Positions 7,814 to 13,731 of a DNA stretch of 17,727 bases are shown piece by piece. The stretch is taken from positions 1 to 17,727 of the forward strand of contig CAKSHB010000029.1 in NCBI GenBank assembly GCA_934456295.1, in the 5' to 3' direction. The notes under the pieces are model-generated. The model was not told where the DNA came from. It searched no databases and was given only the letters and a program-made list of their open reading frames with translations. Origin of the DNA: an uncultured Clostridia bacterium (lineage in GTDB: Bacteria > Bacillota > Clostridia > UBA1381 > UMGS1253). A program made the translations under genes and the position numbers. The first letter of the stretch is position 1. Each line of letters opens with the position of its first letter.

Positions 7814-8160
7814 TTGTTAAAAGAGGCGACATTTTTTATGCTGATCTTAGTCCTGTAATCGGTTCTGAACAGGGAGGAGTGCGTCCTGTTTTGATTGTGC
7901 AGAATGATATCGGCAACAAGTACAGTCCGACTGTTATTGCAGCTGCCATTACATCGCAGATAAACAAAGCCAAAATGCCGACGCATATAGAGATAGGTGC
8001 GGAGGAGTACGGGCTTAACAAAGACTCGGTAATATTGCTCGAGCAAATCAGAACGATTGATAAAAGAAGGCTCCGCGAAAAAACGGGCAGGCTTGATGAC
8101 GCGCTCATGGAAAAAGTTAATGACGCGCTTGCAGTAAGCTTCGGACTTGTGGAAATATAA
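7810..8160 (+). CDS. mazF: MazF endoribonuclease toxin (EndoA/NdoA type)
   Basis: MazF cleaves single-stranded mRNA at short sequence motifs; the Bacillus enzyme cuts at UACAU. The 116-residue protein matches that family closely over its whole length: VKRGDIFYADLSPVIGSEQG, GGVRPVLIVQND and SVILLEQIRTIDKRRL. The catalytic Arg25 (in GGVRP) and Thr48 (in AAAITSQ) are both present, so it should be active. The GTG start at 7810 shares bases with the mazE stop (GTGA), the usual antitoxin-first coupling. Cleavage specificity is likely the same as in Bacillus given the similarity, but that is inference. Location beside alr matches Bacillus synteny, so this is a long-resident chromosomal module and not a recent plasmid arrival. 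Confidence 0.97.
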   Translation: MIVKRGDIFYADLSPVIGSEQGGVRPVLIVQNDIGNKYSPTVIAAAITSQINKAKMPTHIEIGAEEYGLNKDSVILLEQIRTIDKRRLREKTGRLDDALMEKVNDALAVSFGLVEI

Positions 8161-8174
8161 TTATTATATATAAT
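8147..8174 (+). promoter_or_regulatory. Possible promoter ahead of the exported-protein gene
   Basis: TTGTGG (8147-8152), 16 nt and a perfect TATAAT (8169-8174) overlap the end of mazF. The -35 is weak (3 of 6). It could let the next gene be expressed apart from mazEF. Confidence 0.35.
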
Positions 8175-8220
8175 AAATTATGCAGAAATGCTGACACAAA
8201 AGAAAAAAGGAGTGTGTAAG

Positions 8221-8694
8221 GTGAAAAAAAGAATTGTAACCGGCTGCGTCATATGTGCAGTTGTGCTTGGTTCGATAGGATTGGCTTTTGCGGCGGACCC
8301 GGGCAGTGACGGTGACCCTTTGATAAGCAAAAGCTATATAGACAGCGTTGTTCTGCCGCAGATATATTCGTACATAGACAGTGCGGTGGCAGGTTTAAAG
8401 CCGTCCGGCGGAACTGTGCAGACGGATAAATTTGAGGTTGTAAATGTTGGTGCGGGCAAACAGGTTATTGCCGGAGCGGGAACGGAGCTTATTCTCCGCA
8501 TGGGCAGTGGCAGTATTATAGGTTCGGCACGCGGAGGCATAGCAGATACCACGGACGGAACGGATTTGCAAAACGGTTCTGCCATACCGGCAAACCACCT
8601 GTTGATTGTGCCGCTCGGTGACGGACGCGGTATGCAGATAAGCAGCGGCGGTGACGCGATTGTTATGATTAAAGGAAGTTATGAGATTAAATAG
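8221..8694 (+). CDS. Exported protein of unknown function
   Basis: No function is recognised. The 157-residue product has a clear Sec signal peptide: VKKR, a hydrophobic core to about residue 22, and a likely cut after AFA (residue 24). The mature part starts ADPGSDGDPLISKSYID, continues through a predicted helical stretch and a Gly/Ser linker (about 60-68), then a beta-rich C-terminal half with GTELILRMGSGSIIG, DTTDGTDLQNG and NHLLIVPLGDGRGMQ, ending VMIKGSYEIK. I recall similar short exported clostridial proteins, often starting with a DPL(V/I)xKSY pattern, but no named function. There is no cysteine in the mature part and no sorting signal. GTG 8221 is chosen for AAAGGAG at 8206-8212. It lies 60 nt after mazF and ahead of a terminator, so it may be co-transcribed with the toxin. 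Confidence 0.85.
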   Translation: MKKRIVTGCVICAVVLGSIGLAFAADPGSDGDPLISKSYIDSVVLPQIYSYIDSAVAGLKPSGGTVQTDKFEVVNVGAGKQVIAGAGTELILRMGSGSIIGSARGGIADTTDGTDLQNGSAIPANHLLIVPLGDGRGMQISSGGDAIVMIKGSYEIK

Positions 8695-8704
8695 AAGAAG
8701 CTAT

Positions 8705-8735
8705 AAAAAGGACTGCGCATATACGCGGTCTTTTT
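8705..8735 (+). terminator. Intrinsic terminator after the exported-protein gene
   Basis: AAAAAG-GACTGCG pairs with CGCGGTC-TTTTT around loop CATATA, with one bulged G and one G-U pair. The right arm ends in five T. It closes the mazEF-exported protein unit. Confidence 0.82.
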
Positions 8736-8748
8736 GCTTTGCGTGTAC

Positions 8749-8777
8749 TTGACAGGTGCCGTGTGCTCGGATATAAT
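8749..8777 (+). promoter_or_regulatory. Perfect consensus sigma-A promoter
   Basis: TTGACA (8749-8754), exactly 17 nt, TATAAT (8772-8777): full consensus in both boxes and spacing. It points to radC, whose start is 214 nt downstream. Confidence 0.88.
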
Positions 8778-8783
8778 AAAAAG

Positions 8784-8990
8784 CAGAGCCGCGTTATGGG
8801 TGAATGTGACATGAAGCAGTATTCACATCAGCTTTTGCGGAATAAACGCCTTGCGTGAAACTTTTTTTGAAGTCAAAAGCTTTCAAAAAATGCATAAGGG
8901 CAAAAAATCTCTTGTCATTTTCTGACATGCGAATAAGAGAAAGTTCATTAATATTTGTGCCGATACATGACGGCGGAAGGAAGATTTTTT
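8784..8990 (+). other. Long structured leader or small RNA region before radC
   Basis: From the expected start near 8784 the RNA could form CCGC (8789-8792)/GCGG (8837-8840) around GTGAAT (8800-8805)/ATTCAC (8821-8826). A short hairpin ACGC-CTT-GCGT (8846-8856) follows, then a run of seven T at 8862-8868. This could be a small RNA ending near 8868 or simply a leader. I do not recognise a known RNA family, and the terminator stem is only 4 bp. Confidence 0.4.
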
Positions 8991-9680
8991 ATGGCAAAGA
9001 CAGAAGAAAATGCTCATACGGGACATCGCGCAAGACTGAAACAGCGTTTTGCGGAGGAGGGACTTGACGCATTCAATGAGCATCAAATTCTTGAGCTTTT
9101 GCTGTTTTATACAATCCCTCATAAGGACACGAATGAGCTTGCGCACGATTTGATAAATACTTTCGGCTCACTGTCGGGAGTGTTTGACGCAAACCCCGAG
9201 GATTTGAAAAAGGTTAAAGGCATAAGCGAGCACAGCAGCATATTTATATCGATGATTCCTCAGCTTTTCAGGGCATACCTGAAAGATTTGACACGCGAAC
9301 GCCCTGCGCTTACGAGTTCAAAAGCGGCGGGTGAATATATAAAGAACTTTTTTATGGGCAGGCTGTATGAGGCATTTTATATATTTTGCCTCGACAAATC
9401 ATGCCGCGTAATTCATGAGGAAAAAGTATGTGAAGGGACGCTGGACGAAACACCGTGCTATCCGCGCCTTGTGCTTGAATGTGCATTTCGCCACAAAGCG
9501 CAGAAAGTCATTTTTGCGCATAATCACCCTTCCGACATACTGCGTCCGTCGCCCGGTGACATAGAGAGCACGAGCCGGCTTATCGATGTTTTCAGCAAGG
9601 TTGATATAGAAGTTATTGACCATTTCATCATAGGAAAGACCGGATATGTGAGTATGGCGGAGCTGGGCTGTCTGCGATAG
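8991..9680 (+). CDS. radC: RadC-family JAMM protein
   Basis: RadC proteins have a helix-hairpin-helix region and a JAMM metalloprotease-like domain; despite the name, a DNA repair role is doubtful and the true activity is unsettled. The 229-residue product has the HhH part around 58-86 (FGSLSGVFDANPEDLKKVKG) and the JAMM metal motif HNHPSDILRPSPGD with His177, His179 and Asp190, plus the upstream Glu127 in LYEAFYIFCLD, so the site looks complete. The usual HNHPSG reads HNHPSD here. I chose ATG 8991 with GGAAGGAAG at 8975-8983; ATG 8967 or TTG 8955 in the same frame are possible but have weaker sites. It is a single-gene unit driven by the consensus promoter upstream. Confidence 0.94.
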   Translation: MAKTEENAHTGHRARLKQRFAEEGLDAFNEHQILELLLFYTIPHKDTNELAHDLINTFGSLSGVFDANPEDLKKVKGISEHSSIFISMIPQLFRAYLKDLTRERPALTSSKAAGEYIKNFFMGRLYEAFYIFCLDKSCRVIHEEKVCEGTLDETPCYPRLVLECAFRHKAQKVIFAHNHPSDILRPSPGDIESTSRLIDVFSKVDIEVIDHFIIGKTGYVSMAELGCLR

Positions 9681-9767
9681 GGCAAAACGGCAAATGGATT
9701 TTTGGAGAGTTTTTTGCGTTATCGGGGGACTTTTTGAGAAAAATATAAAATAATTTTGGAATTTGTA

Positions 9768-9796
9768 TTGACTTGATGAAATAATTATGATATATT
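9768..9796 (+). promoter_or_regulatory. Promoter of the rpmG-secE-nusG-rplK-rplA operon
   Basis: TTGACT (9768-9773), 17 nt, TATATT (9791-9796). It is followed by a leader of about 120 nt to rpmG. No clear terminator was seen between radC and this promoter. Confidence 0.75.
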
Positions 9797-9845
9797 ATTA
9801 GTGCTTCTTGTAAGTGTTTTTTTTATGTGCAGTTAAAATGTATCT

Positions 9846-9893
9846 GTTTTTATATAAAAACACGGGATGCGCCGGAGGTTTCGGACCGCGGCG
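9846..9893 (+). other. Palindrome and hairpin in the rpmG leader
   Basis: GTTTTTATATAAAAAC (9846-9861) is a perfect 16-bp palindrome. Just after it CGCCG (9870-9874) pairs with CGGCG (9889-9893), with inner GGT/ACC and a TTCGG loop. No U-run follows. This may be leader structure affecting rpmG expression; its role is unknown. Confidence 0.45.
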
Positions 9894-9925
9894 GAGAAGT
9901 GTATCACATAAACGGAGGTGTAATC

Positions 9926-10075
9926 ATGAGAACGAAAATTACATTGGCATGCAGCGAGTGCAAGCAGAGAAATTACAACACAATGAAGGATAAGAAGAAT
10001 ACTCCGGACAGGCTTGAGCTTAACAAATACTGCAAGTTTTGCAGAAAGCACACGCTTCATAAGGAAACAAAGTAG
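9926..10075 (+). CDS. rpmG: 50S ribosomal protein L33 (zinc type)
   Basis: L33 is a small protein of the large ribosomal subunit. The 49-residue product MRTKITLACSECKQRNY... carries two CxxC pairs (Cys9/Cys12 and Cys36/Cys39), so it is the zinc-binding form and not the cysteine-free one that some bacteria make under zinc starvation. ATG 9926 follows CGGAGGTG (9913-9920); longer readings of the frame reach into the leader and are not credible. secE starts 39 nt later. In many Firmicutes rpmG precedes secE and nusG in this way. Confidence 0.97.
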   Translation: MRTKITLACSECKQRNYNTMKDKKNTPDRLELNKYCKFCRKHTLHKETK

Positions 10076-10114
10076 TTTGGCATATGCCCAACTGATTTCG
10101 GGAGGAGATTTGTA

Positions 10115-10369
10115 ATGAGCGAATCCGCAAAGAAAAACGGCTTTTTCTCGCGTATTGCAAAGTTTTGCCGCGAGGTTAAGAGCGAAACAAAAAAGGTTGT
10201 ATGGCCTACATGGTCGCAGACGCTTCATAACACATTGGTTGTTATTGCCGTAATTATCATTGTCGGAATATTTTTGGCAATAGTTGATACTATATTCGGC
10301 GGAATTGTAAGAGGCGTTGTTATAGGCGATTTCGGTAAGGCTTTTTCCGACGTGCTGAAATTCCAGTAA
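10115..10369 (+). CDS. secE: Preprotein translocase subunit SecE
   Basis: SecE is the small clamp subunit that stabilises SecY in the SecYEG protein-export channel. The 84-residue protein has the short single-helix Gram-positive form: a basic N-terminus, the conserved amphipathic segment FCREVKSETKKVVWPTWSQT (about 17-36) and one transmembrane helix (about 40-64, LVVIAVIIIVGIFLAIVDTIF). ATG 10115 has GGAGGAG at 10101-10107. A 118-nt gap before nusG holds a 7-bp hairpin (10382-10388 with 10402-10408) and no gene. Confidence 0.97.
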   Translation: MSESAKKNGFFSRIAKFCREVKSETKKVVWPTWSQTLHNTLVVIAVIIIVGIFLAIVDTIFGGIVRGVVIGDFGKAFSDVLKFQ

Positions 10370-10487
10370 TGCATTTGTGTACCGTGTGTATTGCGATATG
10401 CCGCACGGAGTATGACAGCGCGCTGAGGACGGTTTATGCCGGACTCTCGGTTATAAAACATATTCGCCCGTAAAGGAGCAGTGAAGT

Positions 10488-11024
10488 ATGGCTGATGCAG
10501 CAAAATGGTATGTTATACATACCTATTCGGGCTACGAGAATAAAGTTAAGACGAACATCGAAAAGACCGTTGAGAACAGAGGAATTCAGGATTTAATTCA
10601 GGAGATAAGAATTCCTATGGAGGAGGTCGTTGAGGTAAAGGATAAAGAGGACGGCACACAGGAACGTAAAGCTGTACAGCGCAAGGTGCTTCCCGGCTAT
10701 GTTATAATTAAAATGATAATGAATGACGTAAGCTGGTTTGTTGTAAGAAATACGCGCGGTGTTACGAGCTTTGTCGGTCCGGGTTCAAAGCCGATTCCGC
10801 TTACCGATGAAGAGGTCTATGAGCTTGGAATTGAGAAGATGGTGACGCAGGTTGACTTTGCGGTCGGCGACAGCGTTAAAATTGCCTCGGGTCCGCTTGA
10901 CGGCTTTATTGGCGTGGTTGAAGAAATAAACGAAGAAAAGCAGAAGGTGCGTATATGCGTATCCATGTTTGGGCAGGACACACCCGTTGAACTTGATTTT
11001 TATCAGGTTGAACTGCTTGACTGA
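10488..11024 (+). CDS. nusG: Transcription termination/antitermination factor NusG
   Basis: NusG binds RNA polymerase and modulates pausing, elongation and coupling to translation or Rho. The 178-residue protein has the NGN domain (about 5-118: KWYVIHTYSGYENKVKTNIE, LPGYVIIKM, VRNTRGVTSFVG) and a C-terminal KOW domain (about 126-176: VGDSVKIASGPLDGFIGVVEEI). The VEVKDKEDGTQERKAVQRKV stretch (about 48-67) is a moderately long loop between strands, common in clostridial NusG. ATG 10488 follows AAAGGAG at 10472-10478. Its stop is 175 nt before rplK; that gap carries the L1-type RNA structure. Confidence 0.98.
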   Translation: MADAAKWYVIHTYSGYENKVKTNIEKTVENRGIQDLIQEIRIPMEEVVEVKDKEDGTQERKAVQRKVLPGYVIIKMIMNDVSWFVVRNTRGVTSFVGPGSKPIPLTDEEVYELGIEKMVTQVDFAVGDSVKIASGPLDGFIGVVEEINEEKQKVRICVSMFGQDTPVELDFYQVELLD

Positions 11025-11066
11025 TAAACTGTTTTGCAGTTATTGTTTTTAGTTAGTTATTGTTTT

Positions 11067-11170
11067 GGTTAATGGACGGTTATGCCGTTTGTTAATATAT
11101 GTATGCGAATTATTCGCATCCTCCAAGGCATGGTGCCTTGAGTGGGAGGACGAAAGTCCGCCATTACCAC
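11067..11170 (+). promoter_or_regulatory. rplK leader with L1-binding site mimic
   Basis: The core at 11142-11170 reads GTGGGAG, then a hairpin GGAC-GAAA-GTCC (11148-11159), then GCCATTA and CCAC. GTGG pairs with CCAC, leaving an asymmetric internal loop. This matches the L1 site in 23S rRNA (helices 76-77), where GGUGGGAG and AUACCACC flank the stalk hairpin. L1 is known to repress the rplK-rplA operon by binding such an mRNA site, so autogenous control is likely. Upstream are two more hairpins: ATGCGAA/TTCGCAT (11103-11119) and CAAGGCA/TGCCTTG (11124-11140). I infer the role from the match; no binding is shown. Confidence 0.75.
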
Positions 11171-11199
11171 ATTTGTTTAATAAGGAGGTGCAAAGTCAC

Positions 11200-11625
11200 A
11201 TGGCTCAGAAGGTTGCAGGTTACATTAAATTACAGATTGCCGCAGGTAAAGCTACACCTGCTCCGCCGGTAGGTCCCGCGTTGGGTCAGCACGGTGTGAA
11301 CATTATGCAATTTTGTAAGGAGTTTAACGAAAAGACAGCAAAGGACGCAGGTCTTATAATACCGGTTGTTATTACCGTATATGCAGACCGTTCCTTCTCG
11401 TTTATCACAAAAACTCCACCGGCTGCTGTTCTCTTGAAGAAAGCTTGCAAGATTGAAAGCGGTTCCGGCGTACCGAATAAAACTAAGGTTGCTACGATAT
11501 CGAAAGATGCGCTCAAGCAGATTGCAGAGCAGAAAATGCCCGATCTGAACGCGGCAAGCGTTGAGGCTGCTATGAGTATGATAGCAGGTACGGCAAGAAG
11601 CATGGGTATTGTAGTAGAGGACTGA
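11200..11625 (+). CDS. rplK: 50S ribosomal protein L11
   Basis: L11 forms the base of the GTPase-associated stalk and binds 23S rRNA helices 43-44. The 141-residue protein has the family length and motifs: KLQIAAGKATPAPPVGPALGQHGVNI (split domain start, about 10-35), FCKEFNEKT, TPPAAVLLKKA and the C-terminal RNA-binding part ending TARSMGIVVED. ATG 11200 follows AAGGAGGTG (11182-11190); the frame is open upstream to about 11065 but that is the leader RNA. rplA follows after 84 nt. Confidence 0.98.
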   Translation: MAQKVAGYIKLQIAAGKATPAPPVGPALGQHGVNIMQFCKEFNEKTAKDAGLIIPVVITVYADRSFSFITKTPPAAVLLKKACKIESGSGVPNKTKVATISKDALKQIAEQKMPDLNAASVEAAMSMIAGTARSMGIVVED

Positions 11626-11653
11626 TTTTTGGCGTTTTGCCAAAGGTGAATCA

Positions 11654-11689
11654 GTGGGAGAAGCGGCATTTGCTGCTTTGTCTGACCAC
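11654..11689 (+). promoter_or_regulatory. Second L1-type site between rplK and rplA
   Basis: GTGGGAG (11654-11660) is followed directly by a 7-bp hairpin AAGCGGC-ATTT-GCTGCTT (11661-11678), then seven bases TGTCTGA and CCAC (11686-11689). GTGG/CCAC pair as in the rplK leader element, with the same 7-nt 3' side of the internal loop. The ribosome site of rplA (AAGGAGGAAAGG) begins 3 nt later, so L1 bound here could block translation of its own cistron. The hairpin sequence differs from the first element while the frame is conserved, which argues for selection on structure. Confidence 0.68.
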
Positions 11690-11709
11690 ATAAGGAGGAA
11701 AGGTTTATT

Positions 11710-12405
11710 ATGTTTAGAGGTAAAAAATATCAGGACAGTACAAAGCTGTTCGACAAATCCAAAACATATGACCCCGCGGAAGCGCTCGATTTTGCCGTAA
11801 AGACTTCAAAGGCAAAATTTGATGAAACTGTGGAGCTTCATATAAAATTGGGTGTTGACTCAAGACATGCCGACCAGCAGGTAAGAGGAGCTGTTGTACT
11901 CCCTCACGGAACCGGTAAAGTTGCCCGCGTGCTTGTTTTTGCAAAGGGTGATAAGGTTGCTGAGGCTGAGGCTGCAGGCGCTGATTTCGTAGGTGGCGAT
12001 GAGTTAATTCCAAAAATTCAGAATGAGAACTGGTTTGATTATGACGTAGTTGTTGCAACTCCCGACATGATGGGTGTTGTAGGCCGTTTGGGTAAGGTGC
12101 TCGGTCCTAAAGGACTTATGCCTTCGCCGAAAGCCGGCACGGTTACACCTGATGTAACTAAGGCAATAAACGAAATCAAATCAGGTAAAATTGAGTACAG
12201 ACTTGATAAGACAAACATTATCCATTGCCCAATAGGTAAGGCTTCGTTTGGCACAGAGAAGCTTCTTGAAAACTACAGAACGCTTATCGGTGCGGTTATA
12301 AAGGCTAAGCCGGCTGCTGCAAAGGGTCAGTATCTGAAGAGTGTTGCAGTTGCTTCAACAATGGGTCCCGGAATTAAGATTAATCCGGCAAGAGCAGAGG
12401 CGTAA
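11710..12405 (+). CDS. rplA: 50S ribosomal protein L1
   Basis: L1 forms the mobile stalk at the tRNA exit side and is a translational repressor of its own operon in bacteria studied. The 231-residue protein has the expected length, with the domain I segments SRHADQQVRGAVVLPHGTGK and the domain II motif VGRLGKVLGPKGLMPSPKAGTV, then MGPGIKINPARAEA near the C-terminus. ATG 11710 follows AAGGAGGAAAGG (11692-11703). The gene is preceded by an element resembling the L1 rRNA site, fitting feedback control. No terminator is seen right after it, but a new promoter begins about 85 nt downstream. Confidence 0.98.
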   Translation: MFRGKKYQDSTKLFDKSKTYDPAEALDFAVKTSKAKFDETVELHIKLGVDSRHADQQVRGAVVLPHGTGKVARVLVFAKGDKVAEAEAAGADFVGGDELIPKIQNENWFDYDVVVATPDMMGVVGRLGKVLGPKGLMPSPKAGTVTPDVTKAINEIKSGKIEYRLDKTNIIHCPIGKASFGTEKLLENYRTLIGAVIKAKPAAAKGQYLKSVAVASTMGPGIKINPARAEA

Positions 12406-12490
12406 TTTTTAAAAGTTACAGGCTCACATGTTTTTGTTTCTCATATTTGTTTTGCAGATTTGCATTTTTTGCAGAAAATTGAGAAAAGTG

Positions 12491-12519
12491 TTGACACCGT
12501 ACGAAATGTGTGGTATCAT
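12491..12519 (+). promoter_or_regulatory. Promoter of rplJ-rplL
   Basis: TTGACA (12491-12496), 17 nt, TATCAT (12514-12519). The -35 is perfect and the -10 matches 5 of 6. Start of transcription would be near 12526, just ahead of the L10 leader. Confidence 0.82.
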
Positions 12520-12540
12520 ATAGAAGTTATAAGAAAATTA

Positions 12541-12700
12541 TATATCTTCCGTAGACAGCAGGAGGTTGCTGATGAAATACAGCAGCGCAAAAGGCAAAAT
12601 GCTTTCCTGCCGAGGTGGGCTTTGTGATTTTACTGCGCATATGCGCTATAATGTTGCTGTTTCAGGCTTTCTCGTCACGTCACGGGGGAGCCTGTTATAA
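12541..12700 (+). ncRNA. L10 leader RNA upstream of rplJ
   Basis: The conserved L10-leader signature is present: CCGTAGACAGCAGG (12549-12562) and CCTGCCGAGGTG (12606-12617), whose CAGG/CCTG parts pair around an inner hairpin TGCTG/CAGCA (12567-12584). In bacteria L10 (with L12) binds this RNA to limit rplJL expression; in Bacillus it acts by transcription attenuation. The hairpin at 12663-12694 fits the attenuator. The palindrome GCGCATATGCGC (12635-12646) lies between and may take part in the alternative fold. No gene lies in 12406-12733. Confidence 0.85.
12663..12694 (+). terminator. Attenuator-like hairpin in the L10 leader
   Basis: CAGGCTTTCTCGT (12663-12675) pairs with ACGGGGGAGCCTG (12682-12694) over 13 bp, four of them G-U, around loop CACGTC. 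TTATAATTTT follows, a broken U tract, so termination would be partial, as suits an attenuator. Confidence 0.65.
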
Positions 12701-12733
12701 TTTTACATCAAAATATTATGGGAGGTGAAACAC

Positions 12734-13246
12734 ATGCCAAGTGAGAAGGTTTTAAATCAGAAGAAGCAGGCTGTTGCCGAACTGGTTGAAGCTATGAAAA
12801 ATGCTCAGGCAGGTGTGTTGTTCGACTATCGCGGTTTAACGGTTGAAGTAGATACAAAACTCAGAAATGACCTCAGAGCTGCCGGCGTAAGCTATCATGT
12901 TGTGAAAAACACACTTACGAGATTTGCGGCTAAAGAGGTTGGACTTGACGGTCTTGATGAAATTCTGCACGGTCCTACGGCTCTCGCTCTTTCGGGTGAG
13001 GACGTGCTTGCTCCCGCAAGAGTGCTCTCGAAGTTTGCAAAGGACAACGCAGACGTTGTAAGCATTAAGTCCGGTTTTATGGACGGTAAGGTTATCAGCG
13101 TTGACGAGGTTAATGTTTATGCAGAAATTCCGTCGAAGGAAGTTCTCATATCCAAAATGCTCGGAAGCTTGCAGGCGCCTATCGGAAAATTGGTTCGTAC
13201 ATTGGACGCTATTGCAAAGAAGGACGGCGAAGCTGCTGCAGAGTAA
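12734..13246 (+). CDS. rplJ: 50S ribosomal protein L10
   Basis: L10 anchors the L7/L12 dimers to the ribosome and, complexed with L12, regulates its own mRNA. The 170-residue product shows the N-terminal rRNA- and L11-contacting domain with VLFDYRGLTVEVDTKLRNDLR, VVKNTLTRFA and GPTALALS, then the C-terminal helix LGSLQAPIGKLVRTLDAIAKK (about 143-163) that binds L12 dimers. ATG 12734 follows GGAGGTG (12721-12727); a GTG at 12725 in frame lies inside that ribosome site and is rejected. The L10 leader directly precedes it and rplL follows after 109 nt. Confidence 0.98.
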   Translation: MPSEKVLNQKKQAVAELVEAMKNAQAGVLFDYRGLTVEVDTKLRNDLRAAGVSYHVVKNTLTRFAAKEVGLDGLDEILHGPTALALSGEDVLAPARVLSKFAKDNADVVSIKSGFMDGKVISVDEVNVYAEIPSKEVLISKMLGSLQAPIGKLVRTLDAIAKKDGEAAAE

Positions 13247-13271
13247 GCTGCGGTGTGTGCGGTCTGACATA

Positions 13272-13312
13272 GCTTTGCGGTATCGGCTTATATGAGCCGA
13301 TGTGCACAAAGC
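13272..13312 (+). other. Long hairpin between rplJ and rplL
   Basis: GCTTTG (13272-13277) pairs with CAAAGC (13307-13312), and an inner stem ATCGGCT (13282-13288) pairs with AGCCGAT (13295-13301), with a small unpaired patch between. The stem ends about 30 nt before the rplL ribosome site and has no U-run after it. It may serve mRNA processing or help set the higher output of L7/L12; this is inference. Confidence 0.6.
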
Positions 13313-13355
13313 GTAAAAAAGAAATTAAAATTTATATTAAATGGAGGATAAAAAA

Positions 13356-13730
13356 ATGGCTGATGTTGCAAAATTGGTTGAAGAAATCAAAACACTTACA
13401 CTGTTAGAAGTAAATGACTTAGTAAAGGCTCTCGAAGAGGAATTTGGCGTAAGCGCTGCTGCTCCCGTTATGGTTGCAGGTGTTGCAGGCGCAGGTGCTG
13501 CTGATGCAGGCGCTGAAAAGACAGAGTTTGACGTTATCCTTGCTGAGGCAGGTTCGGAGAAGGTTAAGGTTATCAAGGCTGTTCGTGAAATCACAGGTCT
13601 TGGTCTTAAGGAAGCAAAAGAGCTCGTTGACGGCGCTCCCAAGCCCCTTAAGGAAGGCGCTTCGAAGGAAGATGCTGAAGCTATCAAAGCTAAGCTCGAA
13701 GAAGTTGGCGCAAAGGTTGAGGTTAAGTAA
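13356..13730 (+). CDS. rplL: 50S ribosomal protein L7/L12
   Basis: L7/L12 is the multi-copy stalk protein that recruits translational GTPases. The 124-residue protein has the N-terminal dimerisation part (1-33, VAKLVEEIKTLTLLEVNDLV), the Ala/Gly-rich hinge (about 37-53) and the C-terminal domain with KTEFDVILAEAG, KIxVIK-type strand KVKVIKAVREITGLGLKEAK and VDGAPKPLKEG. ATG 13356 follows GGAGG (13343-13347); ATG 13341 would overlap that site and add MEDKK. A strong terminator follows and rpoB is not adjacent, which departs from the usual order. Confidence 0.98.
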   Translation: MADVAKLVEEIKTLTLLEVNDLVKALEEEFGVSAAAPVMVAGVAGAGAADAGAEKTEFDVILAEAGSEKVKVIKAVREITGLGLKEAKELVDGAPKPLKEGASKEDAEAIKAKLEEVGAKVEVK

Positions 13731-13731
13731 T

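Noticed and set aside
8796..8858. 20-codon frame ATGGGTGAATGT... in the radC leader, as a leader peptide
   Set aside because: No Shine-Dalgarno sequence precedes it and it overlaps the predicted stems. It cannot be told from chance.
10076..10114. tRNA-Trp between rpmG and secE, as found in some bacteria
   Set aside because: Only 39 nt are available and no cloverleaf is possible.
11025..11050. Terminator directly after nusG (AACTG-TTTTG-CAGTT then ATTGTTTTT)
   Set aside because: The stem has only 5 bp with two G-C pairs, and the T run is separated by ATTG. Too weak to call.
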